Below, piece by piece: positions 1 through 6,445 of a stretch of 8,245 bases of DNA. A program made the position numbers and the translations under genes. The notes under the pieces are model-generated. The model was given only the letters and a program-made list of their open reading frames with translations, made no database searches and had not been told where the DNA came from. Origin of the DNA: an uncultured Acidimicrobiaceae bacterium (GTDB lineage Bacteria > Actinomycetota > Acidimicrobiia > Acidimicrobiales > Bog-793); the NCBI GenBank assembly GCA_903907185.1, contig CAIVND010000011.1, positions 1-8,245 of the forward strand, given 5' to 3'. Numbering within the stretch: the first letter of the stretch is position 1; each line of letters starts with the position of its first letter.

Positions 1-348
1 AATCTCGATGAGCGCCTTGTTGATCAGCACCGCCACCGGGTTCAGGTCCGTGGCAATCGCGCGCAGGCCCAGGCGCTGCGCCTCCAGCGGAATCGAGCCA
101 CCGCCGGCAAACGGGTCATGCACCGGCGGCGCGACCTCGGCCAGGAAGCGGTTGACGTCGGCCGGCTTGGGCGCTTGCACGAGCACCGCCGCGTCGCGCG
201 CGTCAGCGAGCCCGTCCGCCTGCCGCCCGCGCGCAAGGCTGCGGGCAATCTCACGCCGCGCGTCGTTGATCACCGTCTCGTTGTTGGAGTTTTCCCACAG
301 CACGAGGTGCTCGATGAGGCGGAACAGGCGCTGGCGTTCCTCCTCCTG
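1..348 (-). CDS. Internal fragment of DUF1156-type adenine-specific DNA methylase
   Basis: Read on the minus strand, positions 348 to 1 are open and carry the S-adenosylmethionine-binding signature DPFAGGGSIPLEAQRLG, followed by an acidic-loop segment ending in TDLNPVAVLINKALIE. Upstream lies WENSNNETVINDARREI, typical of the segment before the SAM motif in COG1743/DUF1156 proteins (putative Zn-ribbon adenine methylases). Such enzymes modify DNA and often sit in restriction or phage-defence loci. Only about 115 residues are present, against family members of roughly 900 or more. The 3' part runs off the window. The 5' part is missing because family resemblance stops near EEERQRLF, at about position 345, where a DedA fragment on the other strand begins. 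The frame stays open further right, but that stretch is antisense to DedA and does not resemble the family. Codons are strongly GC-ending, unlike the rest of the window, suggesting foreign or chimeric DNA. The family call is fairly sure; the role is not. Confidence 0.75.
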
Positions 349-352
349 AGCT
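337..352. other. Junction between methylase fragment and DedA fragment
   Basis: Methylase-like coding sequence on the minus strand is recognisable up to about 345, and DedA-like coding sequence on the plus strand begins about 337-352. Both genes lose their 5' portions here, so the two halves point away from one breakpoint with no intergenic space, promoter or insertion sequence between them. Third-position GC is very high to the left and ordinary to the right. This fits illegitimate recombination, the edge of an integrated element, or a mis-joined contig end. The exact base cannot be fixed by eye. Confidence 0.6.
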
Positions 353-552
353 TCCTTGGAACACTCGTCTATGGAAGTGTCCTGGCGGGTCTTGGGTATG
401 GTCTTGGCTCTGCGTGGACAAAGGCAGTGCACGACTTCAAGTTGGCCGGCTATGTCCTTGCTGGCTTGGTCGTCGTCGGAGTGATTGTGATCGTCCGTCA
501 TCGCCTGGTTGAACTCCGTCGGGCGAAGCTGGACCGTACGTCGGTGAACTAA
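337..552 (+). CDS. C-terminal fragment of DedA-family membrane protein
   Basis: The plus-strand frame ending in TAA at 550-552 encodes about 70 residues. A hydrophobic helix (FLLLSFLGTLVYGSVLAGLGYGLG) is followed by a short polar stretch with GSAWTKAVHDFK, a second hydrophobic helix (AGYVLAGLVVVGVIVIV) and a basic tail (RHRLVELRRAK). This order matches the C-terminal end of DedA/SNARE-associated proteins, inner-membrane proteins linked to lipid flipping and envelope homeostasis. The frame is open upstream to an ATG at 118, but residues encoded by 118-336 are Arg/Val/His-rich and antisense to the methylase fragment, so I do not accept that start. The first two thirds of a normal ~200-residue DedA protein are therefore absent. 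The gene ends 16 nt before the stop codon of the convergent LLM gene. Family assignment rests on helix pattern and wording of the fragment only; moderate confidence. Confidence 0.6.
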   Translation, partial: FLLLSFLGTLVYGSVLAGLGYGLGSAWTKAVHDFKLAGYVLAGLVVVGVIVIVRHRLVELRRAKLDRTSVN

Positions 553-568
553 ACGGCCCTCTCTGTGG

Positions 569-1621
569 TTATCGCTCGAGTGAGACTGGGACCATGGGCG
601 GCGCTTCAACCTGTGCAGTGAGTCCAAAGGCCTCGGCGAGGAGTTCGTAGGAACGCCGTCGGGCCTGGTGATCATGGGTGATTGTGACGACCGCGATCTC
701 ATCGACGCCGTAGCTTTCGGCGAGTTCGACGAGTTGCTCATGCACCTTGTGCTGGTCACCGAGGACCACCCGTGACCGCGCATCGCCGATGATCTGTCGA
801 TCGATATCGCTGTACTCGTAGCTCAGCGCCTCCTCAGGCGTTGGAACCGTTCCGTGCTCGCGAAAGCGACGTTGCCGGAGCCGCCAAAGATCTGCACTCG
901 CGCCGAGGCGCTCTGCCTCTTCCTCCGTGTCAGCACAGATCACTCGCACGGCGACAGAGGTTCGCGGAAGGTCACCGCCCGAATAGATCTTGAAGTTCTC
1001 GCGGTAGTACGCCATTGCCTCGGGTCCGCCATCTTTGTTGATGAAGTGTGCGAAACAGAGCCCAGTGCCAAAGTGCGCCGCCGCCTGAGCGGAGTAACCG
1101 CTTGAGCTCAGCAGCCAAAGCTCAGGTGCAACCTCGGGGATCGGGGTCGCTGGCATCTTCGAAAATGCGTGATTTTCGGGGAAATTATCGCCCAGCCAGG
1201 CTCGAAGTTCGGCGAGTTGCTCGAGAAAGTCATCGCCAGCCGGATGACTGCGATTGCGTTGGAGCGCCATTGTTGCAAGAGGGGTACCTCCCGGTGCTCG
1301 GCCAAGGCCAAGGTCGATGCGCCCGGGATGAATAGCGCTCAAGAGTCGAAAGAGTTCTGCCACCTTGAGTGGGCTGTAGTGCGAAAGCATGACGCCACCA
1401 GAGCCCACGCGAATCGAGCGCGTGTGTGAGGCGACGTGCGCGACAAGTACCTCGGGCGCTGCTCCCGCAAGACCATTGGTGCCGTGATGCTCAGCTAGCC
1501 AGTAGCGGTGGTAACCGAGTGCCTCAGCATGCTGAGCAAGATCGACGGAGTTTGCGATCGCCTGGGTTGGGGTACTACCCGTCGGCACCGGTGTCTGATC
1601 GAGAATGGAGAGCGTTGTCAT
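569..1621 (-). CDS. LLM-class flavin-dependent oxidoreductase, luciferase-like group 1
   Basis: This 350-residue protein is a member of the bacterial luciferase-like (LLM) flavin oxidoreductases, closest in wording to the group-1 subfamily (TIGR03558 type). These are soluble TIM-barrel enzymes that use FMN supplied as FMNH2; the substrates of this subgroup are mostly unknown. Visible features are the N-terminal strand LSILDQTPV (4-12), YWLAEHHG (40-47), the strand and turn GSGGVMLSHYSPLKVAELF (73-91), HPGRIDLGLGRAPGG (98-112) and LWLLSSSGYSAQAAA (168-182). Length matches the family's usual 330-360. The ATG at 1621 is preceded by a GGTGAGG/GGGAG purine stretch. It is the last gene of the minus-strand cluster, 36 nt after the RidA-family gene, which suggests co-transcription. 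Its stop lies 16 nt from the convergent DedA fragment with no obvious terminator hairpin. Family certain, reaction unknown. Confidence 0.9.
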   Translation of the reverse strand: MTTLSILDQTPVPTGSTPTQAIANSVDLAQHAEALGYHRYWLAEHHGTNGLAGAAPEVLVAHVASHTRSIRVGSGGVMLSHYSPLKVAELFRLLSAIHPGRIDLGLGRAPGGTPLATMALQRNRSHPAGDDFLEQLAELRAWLGDNFPENHAFSKMPATPIPEVAPELWLLSSSGYSAQAAAHFGTGLCFAHFINKDGGPEAMAYYRENFKIYSGGDLPRTSVAVRVICADTEEEAERLGASADLWRLRQRRFREHGTVPTPEEALSYEYSDIDRQIIGDARSRVVLGDQHKVHEQLVELAESYGVDEIAVVTITHDHQARRRSYELLAEAFGLTAQVEAPPMVPVSLER

Positions 1622-1657
1622 CGCTCCCTCACCCTAACGGTGGAATTGCCGGGGCAG

Positions 1658-2050
1658 CTAGCTCTGCGCGACTGCAACGACCTCAAGCTGAAGCTTCGTC
1701 TTGGGGCCGTTGAGCTTCTGCTCAGAGGCGTGACGTGCTGGACGGCTCTCGGGGTCGGGAAACATCGCCAACCACTCTTCGTTCACGTACTCACGCAGCT
1801 TCATGTCCGCGAGCCCGACAGTCAGTCTGATGACATCATCGGTGGTGACATCGGCAGCCACCAGGAATGCCTTCAGGTTGGCGAAGCAGTTACGCACCTG
1901 CTGTTCCCCATCCTCGGGGAGCTCGCCACTTTGTGGGTCACGTCCGGAGATCCCTGATGAGTAGACAATGTTGTCGATCCGACAGCCCATGGGAATCGGC
2001 GCCCCGTGCTGTTCGCTCTCAATTTCGATTGAACGTCGTCGAGTTGACAT
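1658..2050 (-). CDS. RidA/YjgF/YER057c-family imine deaminase
   Basis: A 130-residue protein of the RidA family, small cytosolic trimers that hydrolyse reactive enamine/imine intermediates to keto acids and ammonia. The sequence shows the usual order: a strand ending in IVYSSGISGRDPQSGEL (28-44), the helix DGEQQVRNCFANLKAFLVAAD (47-67), the strand DVIRLTVGLADM (72-83), and YVNEEWLAMFPDPESRPAR (89-106). Arg106 aligns with the substrate-carboxylate-binding Arg of archetypal RidA, and Glu123 in LQLEVVAV with the conserved C-terminal acidic residue, so the active site looks intact. Length is normal. The ATG at 2050 has GGAGAG immediately upstream. A longer start at 2061 in another frame is a shadow. 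It lies between bioY (95 nt upstream) and the LLM gene (36 nt downstream), and may detoxify or process the product of that flavoenzyme. Subfamily is not certain, so I give no symbol. Confidence 0.88.
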   Translation of the reverse strand: MSTRRRSIEIESEQHGAPIPMGCRIDNIVYSSGISGRDPQSGELPEDGEQQVRNCFANLKAFLVAADVTTDDVIRLTVGLADMKLREYVNEEWLAMFPDPESRPARHASEQKLNGPKTKLQLEVVAVAQS

Positions 2051-2145
2051 GTTCTCTCCATATCGGTTGTCGCTGCACCCGCAGCTTTGAGCTTTGCCCC
2101 GAAGATGCTACCGGTCGAGGCGTTTGAACAAAAGATCCAAAATGC

Positions 2146-2751
2146 CTAGGCAGCGTTCTTATTGACGAGCTTCCAGGTGCCGGGAAGGAGAAGCGCAACG
2201 ATACCGGCCTTGATGGCATCGCCAGCGAGGAAGGGAGTGAGTCCCAGCGCGATCGCTTTGCCAAGTCCGACATGCAGGTCAACCGCAAGCCATGGCACGC
2301 CGATTAGGTAGATGAGAAATTCGCCAACGAACATCGCCAAGAGGGCGGTGATGACGGTGCGGTCCGCACGACGCTCGGCGATCGCGCCGCACGCGAGTCC
2401 AGAGAGGATGAAGCCCAACAGGTAGCCCTTTGAGGCACCCTGCCAGCCGGAGGTGTGGTGGATAAACCAGGGCAGACCAGCAAGTCCAGCAAGAAAGTAG
2501 AGCGAGATCGACAGACCCGCGCGGCGCCATCCAAGTGCCATACCGCTCAGCAGTACGCCGAGCGTCTGTCCAGTGATCGGCACGGGCGTGAAGGAGAGGG
2601 GGATGGAGATCTGGGCGAGGATACCGATAAATGCTGCACTCCCGATGACGAGGGCGATGTCGCGCACGAGCAGCCCGGGAAGCAGGTCACCAAGAACAGC
2701 GGATCGCCGGCTCTGTAGAAGTGAGTGTTGATCTAGTGCAGTTGTTGCCAT
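2146..2751 (-). CDS. bioY: BioY-family biotin transporter (ECF substrate-binding subunit)
   Basis: A 201-residue integral membrane protein matching BioY, the S-component that binds biotin in energy-coupling-factor transporters. The family signature PLSFTPVPITGQTLGVLLSG is at 51-70, followed by hydrophobic helices near 80-95, 109-125, 133-156 and 163-190, and GASKGYLLGF at 105-114. The cytoplasmic N-terminus (1-30) is a little longer than in many homologues. The ATG at 2751 has a strong AAGGAG ribosome site (2758-2763) six bases upstream. The EcfA/A'/T energising subunits are not in the window, so it either shares an ECF module encoded elsewhere or works alone, as some BioY proteins are reported to. 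It sits 60 nt downstream of pyc, whose product needs covalently bound biotin. This makes uptake of the cofactor next to its user the likely logic. Function call is strong; transport mode is inferred. Confidence 0.93.
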   Translation of the reverse strand: MATTALDQHSLLQSRRSAVLGDLLPGLLVRDIALVIGSAAFIGILAQISIPLSFTPVPITGQTLGVLLSGMALGWRRAGLSISLYFLAGLAGLPWFIHHTSGWQGASKGYLLGFILSGLACGAIAERRADRTVITALLAMFVGEFLIYLIGVPWLAVDLHVGLGKAIALGLTPFLAGDAIKAGIVALLLPGTWKLVNKNAA

Positions 2752-2757
2752 CTCATG

Positions 2758-2763
2758 CTCCTT
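2758..2763 (-). promoter_or_regulatory. Ribosome binding site of bioY
   Basis: AAGGAG on the minus strand, six bases before the ATG at 2751. It supports that start and shows that bioY has its own strong initiation signal rather than depending on coupling to pyc. Confidence 0.8.
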
Positions 2764-2767
2764 GGTT

Positions 2768-2778
2768 CGGTACTACCG
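2768..2778. repeat. Short inverted repeat upstream of bioY
   Basis: CGGTA-C-TACCG, perfect 5-bp arms with one central base, lies just upstream of the bioY ribosome site in the 60-nt pyc-bioY gap. A GTAAAC element (2795-2800 on the minus strand) and a six-base A tract (2782-2787) lie close by. The dyad could be a repressor site, but it is short and matches no operator I know well. Confidence 0.3.
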
Positions 2779-2811
2779 GTGAAAAAATTCTCGGTGTTTA
2801 CGCTAGTTGAG

Positions 2812-5800
2812 TCAGCTCAGTGACGGAGGCGTAAGGGTCGGGACCGCGACCGGTCCGGTGGAGGCGGTGGTGATGCGCATTAGCAGGTCGCCAGCGCGGA
2901 CCGGGGAGACGTTCTCGACGGTAATCGCGCCAATCGTGCCCGAGACCGCCGCGGTGATTCCCGCCTCCATCTTCATCGCCTCAATCGTCGCAACCACCGT
3001 TCCCGCAGTCACTTCATCGCCGATTGCAACTCGGATGGTGACGACGCCCGTAAAGGGAGCAGCAACCTGTGAGGGGTCGTTGAGATCGGCGCGTTCCGCG
3101 CTCGGTGCCTCAGTGCCAAGTGATCGGTCGCGTACCGCAATGGGTCGGAACTGACCGTTGAGGGTACAGACAACGGTGCGCATGCCTCGCTCGTCGGCAT
3201 CGCCGATCGCCTCGAGCCCATAGAGGAGCGCTACTCCTGGCTCGAGCTCGACCTCGAGCTCCTCGCCGTGGCGAAGGCCGTAAAGAAAGGCGCGTGTAGA
3301 CAGCTTGGAGAGGTCACCATACGCGTCCTTCGACTCCTCAAACTCACGAGTTGGACTGGGAAACAGGAGTCTTGACAGGGTCCGTTGGCGCTCAGGTCCC
3401 TCGAGGAGCGCTGCATCCTCATCGCTGATGATCGGCTCGGCAAGCGTTGGCCAGCGGCCCTCTAGGGCACGAGAACGGAAGGGTTCTGGGAAGCCGTTTG
3501 CTGGAGTCCCGAGCTCTCCTGCGAGAAATCCGAGGACACTATCGGGGATGTCGAAGCGCTCGGGCTCACGTTCGAACTCGTCGGGATCGGCGCCCGAGGC
3601 CGCCAGCTGGAGCGCGAGGTCGCCAACGACCTTGCTCGACGGAGTGACCTTGACGATATTGCCAAGGATCTTGTTCGAAGCTGCGTAGAGACGCTCAACG
3701 TCTTCGAAACGGTCACCGAGTCCAAGTGCTGTCGCCTGCTGACGGAGGTTCGAGAGCTGTCCTCCGGGGATCTCGTGTTGATAGACCCGACCGGTGGGTC
3801 CAGGAAGGCCGCTCTCGAAGGGTGCATAAAGGTGACGGAGATCTTCGAAGTAGGGCTCAAGTGCGCTTAAGGCATCGAGACTGATGCCGGTCTCAAATCG
3901 AGAGTTGTCGGTTGAGGCGACGATCGCGGAGAGCGAGGGCTGGCTCGTTGTACCGGCCATCGGTGCATGCGCTCCATCGATTGCATCGACACCAACTTCA
4001 AGTGCAGCGAGGTAGGTCGCGAGCTGACCGCCGGCGGTGTCATGGGTGTGCAGGTGTACCGGGAGGTCAAATCGTTCGCGCAGTGCGCTGACCAGCGTCA
4101 CGGCCGCGGGTGGTCGGAGCAGTCCCGCCATGTCCTTGATGCACAGCATGTGCACGCCGGCCTCAACGAGTCCCTCAGCAATGTTGAGGTAGTAGTCGAG
4201 GTTGTAGGTCTTTTCGTTTGGGCTCGAAAGGTCACCGGTGTAACAAAGCGCTCCCTCGGCGATGGCGTGGGTGTTGAGCACCGCCTCGATGGCTGGGCGC
4301 ATCTGCTCGACGTCGTTGAGTGCGTCAAAGATGCGGAAGATATCGATCCCCGACGTTGCGGCCTCTTCCACGAAGTGACGGGCAACGGTCTCTGGATAGG
4401 GCGTGTAACCAACGGTGTTGCGGCCTCGAAGGAGCATTTGGATGCAGATGTTCGGCACCGCGAGACGCAGCATCTCGAGTCGCTTCCACGGATCCTCGTG
4501 CAAAAAGCGGAGAGCCACGTCGTAGGTTGCTCCTCCCCACGCTTCGATGCTGAGGAGCTGCGGAGTGAGTCGAGCGATATAGGGTGCCGCCATCAAAATG
4601 TCATCGGAGCGCAGCCGAGTTGCCAGGAGTGACTGGTGCGCGTCACGGAAGGTGGTGTCGGTGATCCCTGGCACGGTGGCTGATCGCAGATCAGCGCAGA
4701 ATTGGGCGGCGCCGAGCTCGAGGAGTCGGTCACGGCTTCCCGCGGGTGGAGGAGTCTGCAGATCGATCTTTGGCAGCTTGTCTCGAGGGATGACCGAGGT
4801 GGGGAGCTCGCCGTGTGGGCGGTTCACCGTCACGTCCGCGAGGTAGGCGAGGAGTTTGGAGCCCCGGTCCGTGCTGGTACGGGCGCGCAGGAGCTCGGGG
4901 TACTCATCAAGGAGTGCGGTCGTCGCGCGGCCGGCCTTGAAGTCAACGTTGTCGAGGACCGCTTGGAGGAAGGTGATATTCGTTGCGACGCCACGGATGC
5001 GGAACTCGGTGACCGCACGGCGCGCACGGGCTACGGTCTCGGGCCAGGTACGACCACGGGCGGTCATCTTGATTAAGAGCGAGTCGAAGTAGGGAAGGAC
5101 CTCAGCACCAGCGTGCAGCGTTCCGCCGTCGAGCCGGATACCCGCACCATCAGCGCTCCGATAGCCAGAGATCCGCCCGGTATCTGGCCGGAAGTCATTG
5201 CTTGGATCCTCGGTTGTGATCCGACACTGCAGCGCGCAGCCTTGGACAAAGATCGCATCTTGTTCGAGACCAAGCTCCGAAAGCGATCTCCCCGCGGCGA
5301 TCGCAAACTGCGCCCGCACAAGGTCGACGCCGGTGACCTCTTCGGTCACGGTGTGCTCCACCTGAATCCGTGGGTTCATCTCGATAAAGACGTGCTCACC
5401 GCGCTCATCGACAAGGAACTCAACGGTCCCTGCGTTTTGGTAGCCGATCGAATTTGCAAAGGCCACCGCATCTGCACAGAGCTGATCACGCGTTGCCGGG
5501 TCGAGGTTCTGTGCCGGCGCTACTTCGATGACCTTCTGATGGCGGCGCTGGACGGAGCAGTCGCGCTCATAGAGGTGCACGATGTTGCCCTGCGTGTCAC
5601 CAAGGACCTGGACCTCGATGTGGCGGGGTCGGATCACCGCCTGTTCGAGAAAGACAGTTTCGTCGCCGAACGCCGAGGCGGCCTCGCGTCGGGCAGCATC
5701 GATGGCATCGGGTAGCGCAGAACTCCTGTCGACGCGACGAAGTCCTCTTCCACCACCACCAGCAGCTGCCTTGACGAAAAGAGGAAATCCGATCTCGTCC

Positions 5801-6240
5801 GCGAGGGGAATAAGGTCGGTACCGATAGTGCTTCCCGCCGTTGTCCGAAGTGTGGGTAGACCAGCTCCCTTTGCTGCCTCGAGTGCGCGCACCTTATTTC
5901 CGGCGAGTCGCAGCACCTCAGCGGGTGGACCAATAAATGTGATGCCGTTTTCGGAGCAGGCCGTCGCGAGTGCGGGGTTCTCCGAGAGGAATCCGTATCC
6001 AGGGTAGATGGCGTCTGCCCCGCAGCGAAGTGCGACGGCGATCAGCGAATCGATATCGAGATAGGCGCTTACGGGGTGGCCACGCTCGCCGATGAGATAG
6101 GACTCATCCGCCTTTTGGCGGTGAAGCGAGTTTCGGTCCTCGTAGGCGTAGACAGCGACCGAGCGCAGGCCGAGCTCGTACGTGGCCCGGAACGCGCGGA
6201 TTGCAATCTCGCCACGGTTGGCGACCAGTACCTTTTTCAC
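2812..6240 (-). CDS. pyc: Pyruvate carboxylase, single-chain
   Basis: A complete 1142-residue biotin-dependent pyruvate carboxylase (EC 6.4.1.1), which makes oxaloacetate from pyruvate, bicarbonate and ATP to refill the TCA cycle. The biotin carboxylase domain spans about 1-450: KVLVANRGEIAIR (3-15), glycine-rich ATP loop KAAAGGGGRGLRRV (157-170), ERDCSVQRRHQKVIE (225-239), EMNPRIQVEHTVTE (287-300). The carboxyltransferase domain is about 520-800, with metal-site residues Asp528 (TDTTFRDAHQS), His731 and His733 (HTHDTAGG), and the carboxylated Lys702 in CIKDMAGLL. The conserved carboxylase region follows. The biotinyl domain ends the protein, with biotin-accepting Lys1090 in EAMKME. All catalytic residues I looked for are present. 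The start is GTG at 6240: the next upstream in-frame stop comes before any other start codon, and the family begins at this point. About 20 Thr/Pro/Ser-rich residues follow the biotinyl domain, more than usual. First gene of the minus-strand cluster. Confidence 0.98.
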   Translation of the reverse strand: MKKVLVANRGEIAIRAFRATYELGLRSVAVYAYEDRNSLHRQKADESYLIGERGHPVSAYLDIDSLIAVALRCGADAIYPGYGFLSENPALATACSENGITFIGPPAEVLRLAGNKVRALEAAKGAGLPTLRTTAGSTIGTDLIPLADEIGFPLFVKAAAGGGGRGLRRVDRSSALPDAIDAARREAASAFGDETVFLEQAVIRPRHIEVQVLGDTQGNIVHLYERDCSVQRRHQKVIEVAPAQNLDPATRDQLCADAVAFANSIGYQNAGTVEFLVDERGEHVFIEMNPRIQVEHTVTEEVTGVDLVRAQFAIAAGRSLSELGLEQDAIFVQGCALQCRITTEDPSNDFRPDTGRISGYRSADGAGIRLDGGTLHAGAEVLPYFDSLLIKMTARGRTWPETVARARRAVTEFRIRGVATNITFLQAVLDNVDFKAGRATTALLDEYPELLRARTSTDRGSKLLAYLADVTVNRPHGELPTSVIPRDKLPKIDLQTPPPAGSRDRLLELGAAQFCADLRSATVPGITDTTFRDAHQSLLATRLRSDDILMAAPYIARLTPQLLSIEAWGGATYDVALRFLHEDPWKRLEMLRLAVPNICIQMLLRGRNTVGYTPYPETVARHFVEEAATSGIDIFRIFDALNDVEQMRPAIEAVLNTHAIAEGALCYTGDLSSPNEKTYNLDYYLNIAEGLVEAGVHMLCIKDMAGLLRPPAAVTLVSALRERFDLPVHLHTHDTAGGQLATYLAALEVGVDAIDGAHAPMAGTTSQPSLSAIVASTDNSRFETGISLDALSALEPYFEDLRHLYAPFESGLPGPTGRVYQHEIPGGQLSNLRQQATALGLGDRFEDVERLYAASNKILGNIVKVTPSSKVVGDLALQLAASGADPDEFEREPERFDIPDSVLGFLAGELGTPANGFPEPFRSRALEGRWPTLAEPIISDEDAALLEGPERQRTLSRLLFPSPTREFEESKDAYGDLSKLSTRAFLYGLRHGEELEVELEPGVALLYGLEAIGDADERGMRTVVCTLNGQFRPIAVRDRSLGTEAPSAERADLNDPSQVAAPFTGVVTIRVAIGDEVTAGTVVATIEAMKMEAGITAAVSGTIGAITVENVSPVRAGDLLMRITTASTGPVAVPTLTPPSLS

Positions 6241-6266
6241 GGCTGTTCTACCTTGGTCACGAACAC
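6237..6266 (-). other. Nine-codon upstream ORF overlapping the pyc start
   Basis: On the minus strand AAGGAG (6275-6270) is followed three bases later by GTG, opening a frame that would read MFVTKVEQP and stop at TGA 6239-6237. That stop overlaps the pyc start as GTGA. A second GTG in the same frame at 6260 is nine bases from AAGGAG, a better spacing. The only purine stretch serving pyc directly is AAGG, about ten bases before its GTG. The layout suggests that ribosomes loaded on the small ORF re-initiate at pyc. That it is translated is inference. Confidence 0.35.
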
Positions 6267-6284
6267 AGACTCCTTAGCATCTTC

Positions 6285-6314
6285 AGTATCGACCGCTCAC
6301 TTCGAGAGGATCAA
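6285..6314 (-). promoter_or_regulatory. Putative pyc promoter
   Basis: Minus strand: -35-like TTGATC (6314-6309), an 18-base spacer, then -10-like GATACT (6290-6285). Transcription would begin near 6278, giving a leader of about 40 nt that contains the AAGGAG and the short upstream ORF. Found by eye; alternatives cannot be excluded. Confidence 0.4.
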
Positions 6315-6320
6315 ATCCTC
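6306..6320. repeat. Perfect inverted repeat over the pyc -35 element
   Basis: GAGGAT-CAA-ATCCTC, perfect 6-bp arms around three bases. Skipping one base on the right, three more pairs (CGA/TCG) can extend it. It lies across the proposed -35 hexamer of pyc, where a bound protein would block RNA polymerase, so an operator is a reasonable reading. Confidence 0.45.
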
Positions 6321-6407
6321 GTCGCTAACACTACCGTCGAGCGCCGACATCGCCCGCCTGTGTCGTAACCCAGCTGTGCAACGGCAAGTCGCTCGAGGGC
6401 TCCTCGC

Positions 6408-6437
6408 GTGAACGGCATTGAACTGACGAACTAGATT
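6408..6437 (+). promoter_or_regulatory. Putative leaderless promoter of aroC
   Basis: GTGAAC (6408-6413), an 18-base spacer, then TAGATT (6432-6437), with the aroC ATG only eight bases after the -10 hexamer. There is no purine-rich ribosome site before this ATG. Together these point to transcription starting at or next to the A of the start codon, a leaderless mRNA as is common in actinobacteria. Confidence 0.45.
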
Positions 6438-6442
6438 CGTCA
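6424..6442. repeat. Perfect inverted repeat over the aroC -10 region
   Basis: TGACGAA-CTAGA-TTCGTCA: perfect 7-bp arms around a five-base centre, ending three bases before the aroC ATG. It covers the proposed -10 hexamer and any place a ribosome site could be. It could be an operator, or an RNA hairpin if transcription begins further upstream. Confidence 0.5.
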
Positions 6443-6445
6443 ACC

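Noticed and set aside
118..336. N-terminal extension of the DedA frame starting at ATG 118
   Set aside because: The encoded residues are Arg/Val/His-rich with no DedA resemblance and are exactly antisense to a good methylase coding frame.
569..2050. Assignment as rutA and rutC of the pyrimidine-degradation operon
   Set aside because: The LLM protein has group-1 motifs rather than those of RutA, and no other rut genes are present; only the analogy is kept.
2782..2818. Intrinsic terminator between pyc and bioY (T tract on the minus strand)
   Set aside because: The only hairpin before the T tract has 4-bp arms and lies too far away, overlapping the pyc stop; not convincing.
3239..3263. Repetitive CTCGAGCTC-type DNA
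   Set aside because: Explained by the pyc codons for an acidic ELEVELE stretch (residues 994-1000); not a DNA repeat of its own.
3967..4632. 221-residue plus-strand frame inside pyc
   Set aside because: Antisense to the carboxyltransferase domain, no recognisable domain or ribosome site.
5113..5715. 200-residue plus-strand frame inside pyc
   Set aside because: Antisense to the biotin carboxylase domain; hydrophobic stretches mirror the codons of the real gene.
6418..6437. TTGAAC as the aroC -35 element
   Set aside because: Only eight bases separate it from the -10 hexamer, far too short; GTGAAC at 6408 gives an 18-base spacer.
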